The position numbers and the translations under genes were made by a program. From contig JACGCK010000017.1 of assembly GCA_014925825.1 (NCBI GenBank), positions 248,001 through 312,000 of the forward strand: a stretch of 64,000 bases of DNA, given 5' to 3'. This document shows positions 1-11,140 of this stretch, piece by piece. The stretch's first letter is position 1, and every line of letters begins with the position of its first letter. The stretch is from Pholiota molesta. Its lineage: Eukaryota; Basidiomycota; Agaricomycetes; Agaricales; Strophariaceae. The notes under the pieces are model-generated. The model made no database searches. It was not told the DNA's origin and saw nothing but the letters and a program-made list of their open reading frames with translations.

Positions 1-1330
1 CGCAGACATATGCATTCCATGGGGTGTTGTTGGATGAGGAACGGATTATCGGTATTCGGGTGAGTGATCTGCTTTGGATACGCTCAATACGTGCTCAATC
101 TGTGCTCTATATTTCTTTGATCCCAGACTGATTTTCTAGATCGGATACGCCAGATAGAAGTACATCACTTTGGATAGGGTGTATCTGACTCGGATGAGGG
201 TTTCGTTGAATCTAATTTTGAAGATTTACGACCAAGTGTCGAATTTCATTGACAACGTGTCACAAGAAGAAAAACAGGTCTCCAGGTAAGTTACGACGAC
301 ATGGCTGGAGACAGACGGAAATATTGGACTAAACGAACGACTCTCATCCGGAAAAGAAATTCTATGCAGGTTTTCGTCAGCACAAGAACTTCGTCAAGGC
401 ATGTAAAGTTGGTATATACGTACGAGGTTTCGCCCAAACCAGGCTATACTCACAGAAGTGCTTCATACCACGTCGGCGGTTCCGCATTCTTTAGCAATCC
501 TAATGTCGCTTGATATACTTCACATCATTCTTCCGCGCCATCTCCTTTGCTGCTCTATTGCTCCCTATTACTACATCAGCAAAAAAAAAAAAAGCAGTTT
601 AAATACGTAGGTTCACCGAAATATAATCCATACATAATGGATTTCAGCGCGTGTATAAGCATGCGAAAACCATGATGGAAACTTTTAACCATCTTGTAAT
701 GTAGCTACGGTTATTATACCCATTCCGATTGCATTATGATGCCTCAGAAATGATGTGTACTCATACAAGGATATTAGAATTATTTCATTACCATTATGAT
801 GTTGATCACGCAGTACGAACATTCCCAAAGTACCACAATCTTAGAAGAAAATAGATTCTATCAAATTTCAATTGGGTTAGAATCTTTCCTGGGATTAATA
901 CAACTACCATAGATATCTTCATAAGCTACTTTTTACGGACAATATTTTACACATTTCATCCAATTTTACAGTATTCCATGGGATTGTACAGCTACAAGAT
1001 AGAGAATACAATGGAATTCATTTGTAAAGTTTTCGCCAGCTTTCCAAAGACTTGTGACTCTCAAATTCCTTGCGTAGGATTCCAGCTCAATAAACCCTTG
1101 TAATGGTCACTTGCATTCTAATGAATTATATTATAGAACTGCCTTGCAAACGTCAGAAGTGTTCCGAGCATTTTATGCTGATTTATGACATTGTGATAAA
1201 GCTTCTATTACCCTACGTTTGTGACCAATGTATGGGATGTTAGAAGAATTTATAGGACTCCTTCACCTATTGTAGAGGGCGCTTTAAGTTTTGGCGATGT
1301 ACACATTCACCTAAACGCGCCCCGTCCATC
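1..1330. other. No gene recognised
   Basis: AT-rich sequence with no supportable coding region. A short open frame at 301-513 has no recognisable domain and no splice context. A 12-A run lies near 580. Probably intergenic. Confidence 0.5.
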
Positions 1331-1641
1331 TCAACTATGTCCAGAGTCGGGCAGCCGTCCCCGGTGCAGCACGAGCCACATGGGAGTCGATCGAGTAGGA
1401 AGCCCTTCGCTAATTTGGGGCAAGAAATACAGCTCGTTGGCATACTTAGTAGTCTCCTGAAGCAGACTCCGATATGATATCAATGCTGATGATAAGTCAA
1501 TCACATACTTAGGATAACTTACCTTTTCCTTCGACCACTGGACCAATTCTTTGCAGTACAGTCAGATATCTTCCACTCGATGCTTGTTCAAGAGGTTTTG
1601 GCACTCCGACAGCCATGTCTCTCGCAACATACGGAATCAAA
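1331..1641 (-). pseudogene. Decayed fragment of an unrecognised protein
   Basis: Two blocks read coherently on the minus strand across a GTAAGT..CAG intron (about 1458-1523). The upstream block contains ECQNLLNKHRVEDI, then an in-frame TGA, then LYCKELVQWSKEK. It continues in phase after the intron as ETTKYANELYFLPQISEG and stops at 1331. The internal stop and the absence of a proper start suggest a gene remnant, perhaps from a dispersed family. I do not recognise the family. It could also be chance. Confidence 0.25.
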
Positions 1642-1948
1642 ACATCTTATGAATAAGGCGACAATGTGAAATTCATCTACTTCGATATGGCAAACCGTTA
1701 TGACATGAACATTTGTGTAAGTCTTGACTCGTAGCAAATTGTTTTTTTATTTCATTGTAGCAATGTAGAAAGTTGAATTCGGAGCTCAATCTGCGCTCAT
1801 GGATTTAAGGACGACGCACTGAAAAGGAAGTCGCACCTTGGCACAGGTATTCTGGCGAGAGGCCTAACATGGAGAGACGCGTCATTAGTCGATTGGAATG
1901 TATATAATCATCAAGGTCTTCGCAACAAAAATACAAACCTCGTTCTGC

Positions 1949-3368
1949 TCACTGCTCACTAACGAACACCGACGCCATCCCCATCCCCGACCCAATGCAC
2001 ATACTCGTCACAAACACTTTTCCGCCCGTCTGTTTCGCAATATTCATCCCCGTCGCTACCTGGCGCGCGCCGGTACACCCCAGCGGGTGGCCCATGGCAA
2101 TCGCGCCCCCATGTACATTCACCTTCTCGAACGGGATGCCCAGATGCTGTACGCTGTACACTGCCTGGCTCGCGAACGCCTCGTTGATCTCGAAGAAGTC
2201 GACGTCGGCGAGCGAGAGCCCGGTTTGGGTCAGGACGCGCGGGATGGCGTAGGCAGGGCCCACGCCCATGATGTGGGGTGGCACGCCGACGCTGATGGCT
2301 GCCACGAACTTGCCGATGATGGGCAGGCCAAGACGGGTGGCGACGGAGCGGCGGGCGAGGAGGACGGCGGCGGCGCCGTCGGATACCTGGGAAGCGTTAC
2401 CTGCATAGGCCAAGTTAAGTTACAGTTCGACTGAAAGCCAACAGTCCTGGCTTACCTGCATGTGTCGTTCCGTCTTTAATGAACGCCGCTTTGAGCTTGC
2501 CCAAGCTTTCAGCGGTGACGCCATCCCGAATCCCATCGTCTTGGTCAACGACCTTCTCCTGCGTCGCGCCTGTCTTCGGGTCGACGACCGTGACCGTGAT
2601 GGGCACGATCTCGTCTGTGAATTTCCCCGCCTTTTGGGCAGCGGCGGCCTTCTGGAACGATTTGGCGGCGAACGCGTCTTGGACCTGCCGTGTGATGGAG
2701 AACGTGCTCGCGACGTTCTCGGAGGTGATGCCCATGGGCAGCATGCAGTCCTTCGCGGCTTGGGTGACGAGGACTTCGTCTGCGAGGCCGCCAATCCCCC
2801 CCGGACCGTATCCGAACGTCATGGACTCAACACCCGCGCCTAGAAGGAATTGTAAAAATAGGACAAAACCGGGGTAAGGACGCGTTTCTTATACCGAGCA
2901 CAGGGCAATCGCACTACGCACCGATTCCAATGTCGATTTGGCCTACGCGAATCTCATTCGCTATCTGGTTGATGGCAGTTAACCCAGACGAGCATTGTCG
3001 GTTCACAGTGTTGACGGAGGCTTCGACGGGGATTCCGGCGTGCAGGGCTGCCACGCGGGCGGCGCCGGCGCCTCCTCCAGCAGCGAGGACGTTGCCGACG
3101 GAGACGTCGTCAATGAGGATCGGGTCGAGGTTGGCCTTGGAGTATGAGGCGCGCAATACATGGGCAAGGATAACTTCGGGCTTGGTGTCCTTGAATCCAC
3201 CTTTCCGGCCCTGCATACGCCTTGTCTCAATAAACTATATCCGTATGAATGTCCGAAACCACCCACCTTGGTGATGGCTGAGCGCACAGCGGATACAACA
3301 ACCACGTCATCCTCGTGCTTTTGGAGAACAGCAGCTTTCGCTGATGAAACAGATTGGGTAGACGCCAT
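1949..3368 (-). CDS. 3-ketoacyl-CoA thiolase (thiolase I type)
   Basis: The enzyme cleaves 3-ketoacyl-CoA with CoA to acetyl-CoA and a shortened acyl-CoA, the last step of beta-oxidation. The model has four exons: 3267-3368, 2922-3210, 2456-2839 and 1949-2400. All junctions are GT..AG and in phase, giving 408 aa, the usual family length. Visible family motifs are NRQCSSG (nucleophile Cys107), NEAFASQA, GGAIAMGHPLGCTGAR (His363) and CIGSGMGMA (Cys393). The middle block (CMLPMGITSENVA, RQVQDAFA) matches the 3-ketoacyl-CoA thiolase branch rather than the short acetoacetyl-CoA thiolases. The start is the only Met giving the conserved N-terminal strand VVVVSAVRSAITK. Oddly, no PTS2 is seen near the N-terminus, and the C-terminus (VSEQ) is not PTS1, so peroxisomal location is not shown by the sequence. 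The enzyme assignment is firm; the compartment is open. Confidence 0.93.
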
Positions 3369-3889
3369 TTTGCAGTTACTCTACTCCTAAGTACTAGCGG
3401 CGAGGGAGGTTGGTGGTGTTGGTTTGGGGAAGAAAGCGGTGCCCAAGTTAAGGACGAAAGACTGAAAAACCGAGTATGTGCTGGAATCAAGGGTAGTCGT
3501 TTAACGCGGGATTGATGGGGACGGGTAAGTGACATCCGCGCCGACTCCGCGGACATCGAGAGCGCATTAGGTATGTTTCCTCTGCTTGCCTGTGAATTCT
3601 ACGGCCTTGAGAAGCCGGAAGAACGATAGTACGCGCAGAGTTGGCTCCGAGCATCGAATCAACCGGGCGTTACTGGCGAAGGGTAGGACTGCCGCCCATG
3701 CCGGCGTTCGCGAATTTTCACGTTGATCATCGTCCGGTAGTCTGTCTTGCGAGTATCTCTGAGTGTCTCTGATTCAATATCATGGATACATCGTGATATT
3801 ACGGAATGATTAGATATATCTTACAGCATTTCGATCGTGAACGTGAATGTAATAAGATAGCCTGGTGGGACTTTCGCTCGTGTTTTACA
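3369..3889. other. Intergenic, thiolase 5' flank
   Basis: 521 bases between the thiolase start and the 3' end of the next minus-strand gene. It should hold the thiolase promoter and 5' UTR. No clear TATA box or other element was identified. Confidence 0.5.
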
Positions 3890-5510
3890 TCAAAAAAAGC
3901 GGATAGTGATGGGTTCACGTCCATCAACGAGCCGCCGATGAACAATGTTGCTGGTAAAGGAAGACCACTAGAAAACGAAAATCATAAACAAAGCAGTCAT
4001 ATCTAAAAAAATTGTTCTGCGACGTACCCCATTGCCTACAAACACCGCAGCCTTTCGCGCGAACTCCATATCAACAGCCATATTCACATCCTTCTGCTCC
4101 TGATCCAGGTGAAGCTGCTTCGTCGTCACGATCGTATTCCACCCTTCGCGTGTGAGCATGGGCCGCATACTATCGACCCAGCCGGTCTTGTCGTTAGTAA
4201 GGAGGAAGAGCGTGTCTAGCACCCGCGGTTCGCCCGCCTTCGCACCACGAATGTAATCCGCTCGCGACGTCCGGATTTTGTTCAGGATGTACTCGTCCGT
4301 CGGGAAGCAGCGCTCGAGGTAGAGTTGGACGTTTTCCGGTGTGTTCTTTCCCCATTGATACCCTGGGGGCGTGCTGAAGTTATCCGGCAGCGATGGCAGC
4401 AGGTTCCAGCTGTAGAAGGTCGAGTTCCAGTTCGCCAGATCCAGACACGCCTGCGAGAAGTCCCGCGTCGGAGATGAATGGCGAGCATTCGGTCGAAGGG
4501 GTCGCGCACGTCGGTGTTGTGCGTTTTTGACGAGCGCGGCATGAACAGGTACGAGTTGCGGTCGATGGCAGACTGGACTATAGGCGATGTGGACAGCAAG
4601 CGGCTCACGGGAGAGTTCTTGAAGTCCTCCCACAGCGGTAGGATGCGCTCGGAGCCCCAGACGTACAGATCGAACACTTGGGGAAAGCATCGACTTTGAG
4701 CGACACAGGCCGGATTTCGATGCAGCGTTCGGGCGCCTCGCTGAGCAGTTTCTGCCAATGCCTGAAAATCACGTCGCCTGCCTCCCACCTGATCGCAGGC
4801 TTGACGTCTTCTGAATAGATGATGCGGCGTTCTGACTCGGGACAGACGATGTCGAACCAACGTTCTGATACCGACCGGGGGCAGAGTCGTCTTTTCCCCA
4901 AGGACCGCCGGCAGATGGGCCCCCAATGAGCGCGTTGAGGGGTGTACGCGGTCGCCAGTCGTGATGCTTGTACCATGGCCAGGGATAATACGAACGCTTC
5001 CACACGTAATCTTGGTAAACATAAGTTCGATTGGACTTGTACGCCAGGTGGGTGTTCATGAGGCTTTCTGAACATCAGAAGGAAACCAATACGAGAAAAT
5101 AACGGTGCTCACACTTCGTTCAACACATTATTCCAGCCCAATTTTCTGATCTGATTCCCAAAATAGACGTACTTGCCATGTCGGCCCTCTGGAGACGGAA
5201 GGTCGAGATTGTGTTGAGGCAGATCCATCTCCCATTGTCTCAACTGCTTGTATGTTGGAGGCTCGTCGATTTCTCCAAAAAAAGAAGGGAACGCGCGCCG
5301 TAGATCTCGTTGGCCATATCCAACGAGAAAGTGGAGGATAGCAAGAATAGCGCCATAGAGGAGCCACCTTTTCTGTCTCGACTGAGGGAACTGGTGGCGA
5401 ATGCGGTTTTGCCAGCGCCGCAGAATGCGCCGTTTTGGCGAATTCGCTGCGGTTGGCAGCATGCCAGCGCGAAAGATTGCAGACAGTTGCAGACTCGTCA
5501 CGAAAGCCAC
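3890..5510 (-). CDS. Membrane-anchored O-fucosyltransferase-like protein, frame broken at three sites
   Basis: Exon 1 (5113-5510) encodes a basic N-terminus and one hydrophobic helix at about residues 49-66 (WLLYGAILAILHFLVGYG), as in type II Golgi/ER enzymes. It is followed by the block KYVYFGNQIRKLGWNNVLNE. Exon 2 (4028-5063) continues with HLAYKSNRTYVYQDYVW, LNALIGGPSAGGPWG, RSVSERWFDIVCP, FDLYVWGSERILPLWEDF, MLAIHLRRG and AVFVGNG. The last exon (3890-3967) encodes WSSFTSNIVHRRL and stops. IHLRRG and the Ser/Thr-rich GNG..SSFTSN region fit the GDP-fucose protein O-fucosyltransferase-like proteins of basidiomycetes. Exon 2 is not one frame: it needs one extra base in the G run 4877-4881, in 4680-4683 and in the C run 4462-4464. 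Either the sequence has homopolymer errors or this is a recent pseudogene. Acceptor substrate unknown. Confidence 0.7.
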
Positions 5511-6928
5511 CGGTGTTGGTCAATCGTCGACTTGTCATCAAAGCCCACGCGCACGTGCGACTAGGGATAAACGGAGATTGTGGTCCATGGGCGACCGCAG
5601 CGCACAGAATCCAAGAAGCGCGGACAGGGCGCAGATCCCAGGTGTGTGGATCTCATTTCATCTCCCCTCCTCTCAGCGGCACGCTCGCAGCAGAAAGCTA
5701 GGCAACACGGCGGCGACGCGACGACACTACTGCCATAGAGACTGGCACAGGCGATGCGCGCGCACGATATACGCTGGGATGGGCGACACATGACGTGGCT
5801 TGAACGACAACGGCTAACTCACGAGAGGCAGGGGACGCAATGGTGAACCGCGTTTGGATTCCTCCACGCTGCTGTGTACCGCAGTAATTCCTAGATTCGG
5901 CGCTGAACAAAATATAAGTAATGCGGTGAGCAATTCCTATACGGTGAAGCGGATTAGTGCTCACTGGAATACTGACGTTTGGTCGTTATTTTGTTCTTGT
6001 TCCAGCAAAGCGACGATCGCCTTCGAGGAGGCGGTGCGGAAACACGACGAGTCCGAAGGAGATCTGCGAGGAAGGGCACGGGTGTCAGCGGTCCTGGTCT
6101 GCACATCACCCCAACCTGCTGTCTGGGAAGAGAAGAACGACATCTCTCATCTTGCTGGCTGACTCTCCGCCATTCCACATCGTCGTCCGCTCCAGCCTAC
6201 ACGCCACCAGCAGCGGTGTGTCTTAAGGACGACGCGCACAGCAGCTCACCAACCGCAGGAACCGAGCTGCGATGACGATCTATGGGGTCAAGAATCTAAG
6301 CGAGGCCGTGTCAGTGCACGGTCGCTCAGCGCTCAGCGCTCATCACGGCGACGGCTGCTGACACAGGGCATCGATAATTTCTAGGGCATCAACGGGTAAG
6401 CCCATTTGTGCCCTGATACGAGTTTGGCAACTCACCAACACGCTCGTCACAGCACTAACAGACAAGCCACTTCGACAGACGACAGCATAAAGAACGCGGG
6501 TCAACAACGCGACGACGAGGAGATGTTCGGAACGACGACGAAGAAGGAGATCGGGACTCGGGAGGGAACGGTCCCGGCGCGGCCGGACCGCTAACACCGA
6601 GTCCGAATTCAGAATCGTGTCCCGAGTCCCTCGAGTTTGCCTCGAGCTTCCAACGAGCTTCAGTGTTTCAGCAACCTCTGTTCCAAAACCATCAATTGTG
6701 GGGCTCGACTTGAGCTTTAATTCAAGTTAAGCAGCCTTTGTATCGCAGTAGCTACCAGCGACATCACCACCTCCTACCCGGGCATCTATCAGGTATATCG
6801 TCTGCAAATATTCTATCGAAAACAAGACCTGGCGGTACATTTCAGATTGCCTAGTACCCGAGCAGTCTGCCGATCTCGCTTGACTTCGCAGATCAGTAAT
6901 CAACCCTTTGTACATCGTCGAGGCAGGG
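5511..6928. other. Intergenic, no gene recognised
   Basis: About 1.4 kb. Open frames here overlap on both strands, are Arg/Ser-rich, and show no domain or splice-consistent extension. It probably holds the promoters of the two flanking genes. Confidence 0.5.
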
Positions 6929-7465
6929 ATGCCGTCCGCGACCTCATCTCACCAGCAACAGCATCATGAACGTCAGCCTGCGCAGGTAATGTAACCATCA
7001 CAATGGTTTTTTTTGGCGATCGGCGCACTTTCTCAACAAGAAAACTGATAGGCACGCGACCCTACGACGGTTAACGGTGCACCCACAAATCCAGATCAAA
7101 GGAATATGCCCGCTGAACCGGTAAGCTATTTCTGCTTTGAAAGGGATACTGAGACCACAAGTGCCCTTAGATAATTATACAGATACCGGATTTTATCGAC
7201 CACGGGAATTATATGATGCAAATACTACAGGTGGCTCTGCAAACTTTCATCTCGGTGGCAGTTCATCAAAGGCATCTGACATTATGAGCAGGAGACCCGC
7301 CTTGCACAGCTTGCAACTATTGAGCAGCAGCGAGAATTGATCCAATATGTACAGGGCCTACATGAATGGCTTGAACGGGACGCTGTGGAACGTAAATCAG
7401 AGAGGGAAAATTTGGTTTCACGGATAGACAGATTGAATAGCGATATACTACATAGCCTTCGATAA
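6929..7465 (+). CDS. Short coiled-coil hypothetical protein (119 aa)
   Basis: Four exons (6929-6985, 7052-7120, 7171-7230, 7292-7465) join at GT..AG junctions, all in phase 0, giving 119 aa. The N-terminus is Gln/His-rich (SSHQQQHHERQ). Exon 3 encodes IQIPDFIDHGNYMMQ. The last exon is a charged amphipathic helix (TRLAQLATIEQQRELIQYVQ, ERKSERENLVSRIDRLNS) that should form a coiled coil. The consistent phase and an uninterrupted helix in the last exon support a real gene. The layout (disordered start, short 'dHgNY' block, coiled coil) resembles uncharacterised agaricomycete proteins, but that is recollection. No function can be assigned. The start Met is the first in frame but is not otherwise supported. 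Confidence 0.55.
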
Positions 7466-8298
7466 TCGATGATCTAATACTGGATATGAGTTTTCCCAGT
7501 ACATGCATCACGAGTAATCGTGATGATACATCGATCTGTTGGCAAGCCTTCTTCATGAATTTGACACGCTTGACAATGGCGTCAGGAATTGAAGAATTGG
7601 ACCAAATGGTACCAAGATTTGGCCTCAAGGTATACAAAAATACTGCCGCCGTGGGCCAACAGTTGTCTTGCAGCATGGCCATGGTATCTTTCGCTGACAG
7701 AGATCAATACGTCGTTGATATGTTATGACGGATGAATCAATCAAGATGCACCCGCATCGTAGCCCATCCCGACTTCATTCCTATATCACACCGCGGCAAT
7801 AACAACTCAAGTAATAGTAATCATCCCCGGGCTACAATACAGAATAGAATAAAAGCTCAGGTATTATTCCGGAAGGCGGTACATACGAGCGCCTTGAATA
7901 TCGCTGCGCTTACTCCACCGATTTGTAAGAGTCCTAAGCATCATATCATATAGAAGTTGACTGTAACCGCCGACTAAACTGGATCTGCATCACCTTCACA
8001 CAGGCCGCAGGCGTACAAGAGAAGAAATCAGTGTATCCCCCGGTCATCCGGTATGTTAATATAAAATCTAACAATGACATTGTGAATGGAGATTGTATTT
8101 ATATACCGGCCGTTCGAATTCCCGTGCAAGCTCGAATTAGACGCCGTTGTAATGTATGTGGGTACAGCTTCAGATAAGTATAATGAATGAAGGATCAAGC
8201 TATCACTGCGAACGATGACGGCGTCGCATAGTACACACTGATCATCAAGCTTCAACGCAGCTATGAATTAAGCTTCGATTTTCGACTTCCCTGCGGCT
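7466..8298. other. Intergenic, no gene recognised
   Basis: 833 bases between two plus-strand genes. The small open frames on both strands are not supported by motifs or splice signals. Confidence 0.5.
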
Positions 8299-8305
8299 TA
8301 TAAAG
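8299..8305 (+). promoter_or_regulatory. TATA box
   Basis: TATAAAG about 100 bases before the ATG at 8406. It is a plausible core promoter for the 290-aa gene. Confidence 0.55.
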
Positions 8306-8405
8306 TTGCCCAATCCCACCAACATATCCCAGTCCTGCCGCTCCTTACGCCGATCCTATAGTCCAGGCTAGCCCTAGGGAAAGATATTTCGACGCTCCTG
8401 CCGCC

Positions 8406-9278
8406 ATGCATACCAACAGAACTGCCTATATTTATCACCAATTCGGCAGTTCAATGAACGAATCTTCCGACGAGGTCGTTTTACTGCCACAATCCCCCTT
8501 AGAAGATCTACGCCGCCTTTCACCTCTATCCCTCTCATCACACAACTTTTTCTTCGAATCGACATGCACCTCCCCGATGCCGTATGGAGAGAAAGAGTTC
8601 CCCAATTCACGTTATGTTCCCCCCGACGTAGACTTTTTCTCGACACAGGAGATGCAGAGCAAATTCCCTAGCTCCTTCGATGCCTTGCAAACGGACGATT
8701 GTCACCGCGATTGGCAATTGACAGACTTGGATCGCTACAACGACCTCGAGAACTCATCCGACTCAGAGGATTCCGAATTCGAGATGGACGAAGACATACG
8801 AAGCGCGAGCCCGTCCATTTGCGCGACCGCTCGCATAGTCAAAATAACCCCACTGCGCGTAGTTAGGCGCTCGGTTAGGCGCTCATCCTTTCCCGAGACC
8901 AAATCACATGGGACTCATCCGTCCTCAGCCGAGGGCGCCTCCAACACGCACGCAATCCCGCTTCGTTCGCTCTCACAGAAGTTATCCGTTGATAACCTCA
9001 AGAGATTGATCTTGCCATGGAGAACAAGCGAGCTGATTGGGCCGATTGATGCCCAAGCAACCTCGTCGTCGCGTTCCAGTTCAGATATGGGACATACCGG
9101 CGGCACCGCAGCGGGGGACATCACCATAATAGAGCTCCACGACGTCACTCAGGAAGCCGTCCGACTAGCAGAAATGATGAGTTACAAATGGAAGTTTGAA
9201 CCCGCTGTAATACATGGGTTCATTCAGCCGCACTGCGGGTGCGAAAGTTTTCTGGATTCTTCCGGGCGTTCATGCTAG
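8406..9278 (+). CDS. Ser-rich acidic hypothetical protein (290 aa)
   Basis: Single open frame of 290 codons with a TATA box upstream. The protein is low in complexity and probably largely disordered. It has a Ser/Pro-rich N-terminal half, an acidic stretch at about residues 119-133 (NSSDSEDSEFEMDED) followed by an Arg-rich patch (RVVRRSVRRSSF), then a Ser/Gly linker. A short C-terminal segment (EAVRLAEMMSYKWKFEPAV) could be helical. The acidic stretch is a possible casein-kinase-2 site cluster and the basic patch could be a nuclear signal; both are inference. No signal peptide or membrane helix is seen and no family is recognised. The last 20 residues could instead be read-through of an unseen intron. 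Confidence 0.6.
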   Translation: MHTNRTAYIYHQFGSSMNESSDEVVLLPQSPLEDLRRLSPLSLSSHNFFFESTCTSPMPYGEKEFPNSRYVPPDVDFFSTQEMQSKFPSSFDALQTDDCHRDWQLTDLDRYNDLENSSDSEDSEFEMDEDIRSASPSICATARIVKITPLRVVRRSVRRSSFPETKSHGTHPSSAEGASNTHAIPLRSLSQKLSVDNLKRLILPWRTSELIGPIDAQATSSSRSSSDMGHTGGTAAGDITIIELHDVTQEAVRLAEMMSYKWKFEPAVIHGFIQPHCGCESFLDSSGRSC

Positions 9279-9474
9279 ACGCATATTTATTTCTGGTAGG
9301 ATACTAGGAATCGTGGGATGTCGTTTTCAGAGCGGTCTTTGCGGGACTTTTACATCTTGTAATTATACACAGCGGTGTATTCTGGAATCTGTAATATGTA
9401 TTTATAGTATCAGTGTAATCAAGTCGGTCAAATCGATTCAGATCCAACAAAAATCTTCAGAATAGGTTTAAGCA

Positions 9475-9572
9475 TGCATTAAGAGAGAATCGAACTCCCG
9501 GCGGGTCGAGTTACTTGTTTATACACAGAGGTCAAATGGCAACGACCCAGGTTACCACTACCCCATTAATGC
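9475..9572 (-). tRNA. tRNA-Gly(GCC) with a 27-nt intron
   Basis: Read on the minus strand, the acceptor stem GCATTAA pairs perfectly with TTAATGC and is followed by discriminator A. The D arm is GGGT/AGTGGTA/ACCT. The anticodon stem GGTCG/CGACC is perfect, with loop TTGCCA, so positions 34-36 are GCC. The T arm is GGGAG/TTCGATT/CTCTC. The mature parts sum to 71 nt. The extra 27 nt lie directly after position 37, the canonical place for a eukaryotic tRNA intron. The internal A and B boxes are recognisable. No CCA is encoded, as expected. Confidence 0.88.
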
Positions 9573-11073
9573 GATATATTGCGCTCGAACCCAGTTTGGC
9601 CCAATCTCTCCGTGCATAAGAAAACCGGGCTTTGCGCAGTTAATAATATGAAATAAATACTAAGAGCCTTACATAGACTGTTCAGTGAAACGGCCCGGTA
9701 TTCTAGCTACCAAACTCTGCTGGCTGCAAGCCATATTCGTCCACATTGTCCCGAGTCTATTCTAGCTATGCACATGCGTGCTTTTGAACAGGGCCCTCCG
9801 GTCTGAACATACAATGAACACACTATACCAGCCTAAATTTTCCTCCATAGTAAATACTAAACGATTTACTGGTAATTTATGTCTTTGGGTATTTGGACCT
9901 AGGAATGTCAATTACATAGATTCTATTCTATCTAATCGGCCCCTATTTTCTTTACTTTTATTATACATAGGCTTCTGTCAATGGGCGGTCGGTGGGACAC
10001 TTGTGACTTCTGTTCATCCTCTCGCTCGGAAGGCAGGCCGATACGATAAAGCACATGTACCCTCAGCCAAGCATTTAGCCAAGATATTTTGGGTATCCAA
10101 CGCGTTCGTTTTGCTTCCATCATAATGTTTCGACCAAGTATGGAATCATATTCCTAGTCCTCGAGGCTATCTATTCGAAATTCAATCCGATAATTCATTG
10201 TGCTGCGCGTTTCCCTTTTTGCATCCCCCGCGCTCCCCCGCGTTGCTTGCTGCTAGTAGCGGGTTCGACGAGGTGCAGCCACATGATAGAAGATATTAAT
10301 ATCTTGTGTGTAATCGCCTATTTGAAGGCTGCCTTTGGTGGACAGCCTAGGCCAACACACCTATAGGCTAATGAAGCACATCACTCTGAAATGTGTATCT
10401 CGCAGGCCCTTATTTCAACGGATACGGATCCCTGAAGAAATCTCAATTATCAATGGTAAAATTGGCGCTCGACGTTCACCCAACCGATGGATCATCCTTT
10501 TTCCACATAATGTGAACACCACGTTATTTCAGTCCTCTTGAAATATTCGATGCGCCGCGTTGTTATTTTTAATGTGGTTTCAGTACCATGTTATCTACTG
10601 AAAAACCGCAGGATGGTAGCACATGTCCCGTCTTCTGACTCCTCCAAGCACAAAGTTGTAGGCAAACGGCTAACCGGCTAACGCATGCACTTTATCATTG
10701 GCGCAGGTCATAGAAATCGAATACACCAAATATAGATTCAACGCACACACTATAAATAGACGTCTCTCAGGAGTCCATGCGTTGTTCCGCCATTCTTGTC
10801 GACGAGTAACCACGATTCCTCGATGCAATGTTGCCGAAATTCTCGATAAAATGCTTTCTCGGAGCCTTAAAAATAGAAATGCCTGTGGCTCACAAGACAC
10901 CCAACAAGTTCTAGCAAAGGCGTATGGTCATGATGTGAACTAGAAGCATACTACTCATGACGGTCGCATGTATCAGAATAGTTCATGTTTATGACCGCAT
11001 GTGCGAGCGCCTCACTCTATCAACCGCAATCAGAATGATAACGGCCCATGCGTTCTTGAGCTCTCCAAGTCGC
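9573..11073. other. Intergenic, no gene recognised
   Basis: 1.5 kb between the tRNA gene and the peptidase promoter. An open frame at 9778-10125 has an AT-driven hydrophobic stretch but no family signature. Nothing else is supportable. Confidence 0.5.
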
Positions 11074-11080
11074 TATAAAA
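11074..11080 (+). promoter_or_regulatory. TATA box of the peptidase gene
   Basis: TATAAAA 61 bases before the ATG at 11141. It also argues against the in-frame ATG at 11081, which would sit almost on the TATA box. Confidence 0.65.
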
Positions 11081-11140
11081 ATGGCCTTGACATCTCGAAT
11101 AATATTTGTAACCCACTCAGTTTTACACTTCCAAGCAAAC

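Noticed and set aside
1898..2434. 178-aa plus-strand frame opposite the thiolase
   Set aside because: Shadow of the thiolase's last exon, which has catalytic motifs and consensus splice sites.
3227..3556. RLPLIPAH as a PTS2 signal of the thiolase
   Set aside because: It lies in another frame upstream of the thiolase start, the last consensus residue is wrong, and no splice joins it to exon 1.
9778..10125. 115-aa plus-strand frame with a hydrophobic stretch
   Set aside because: AT-rich sequence giving chance hydrophobic codons; no homology signal, promoter or splice context.
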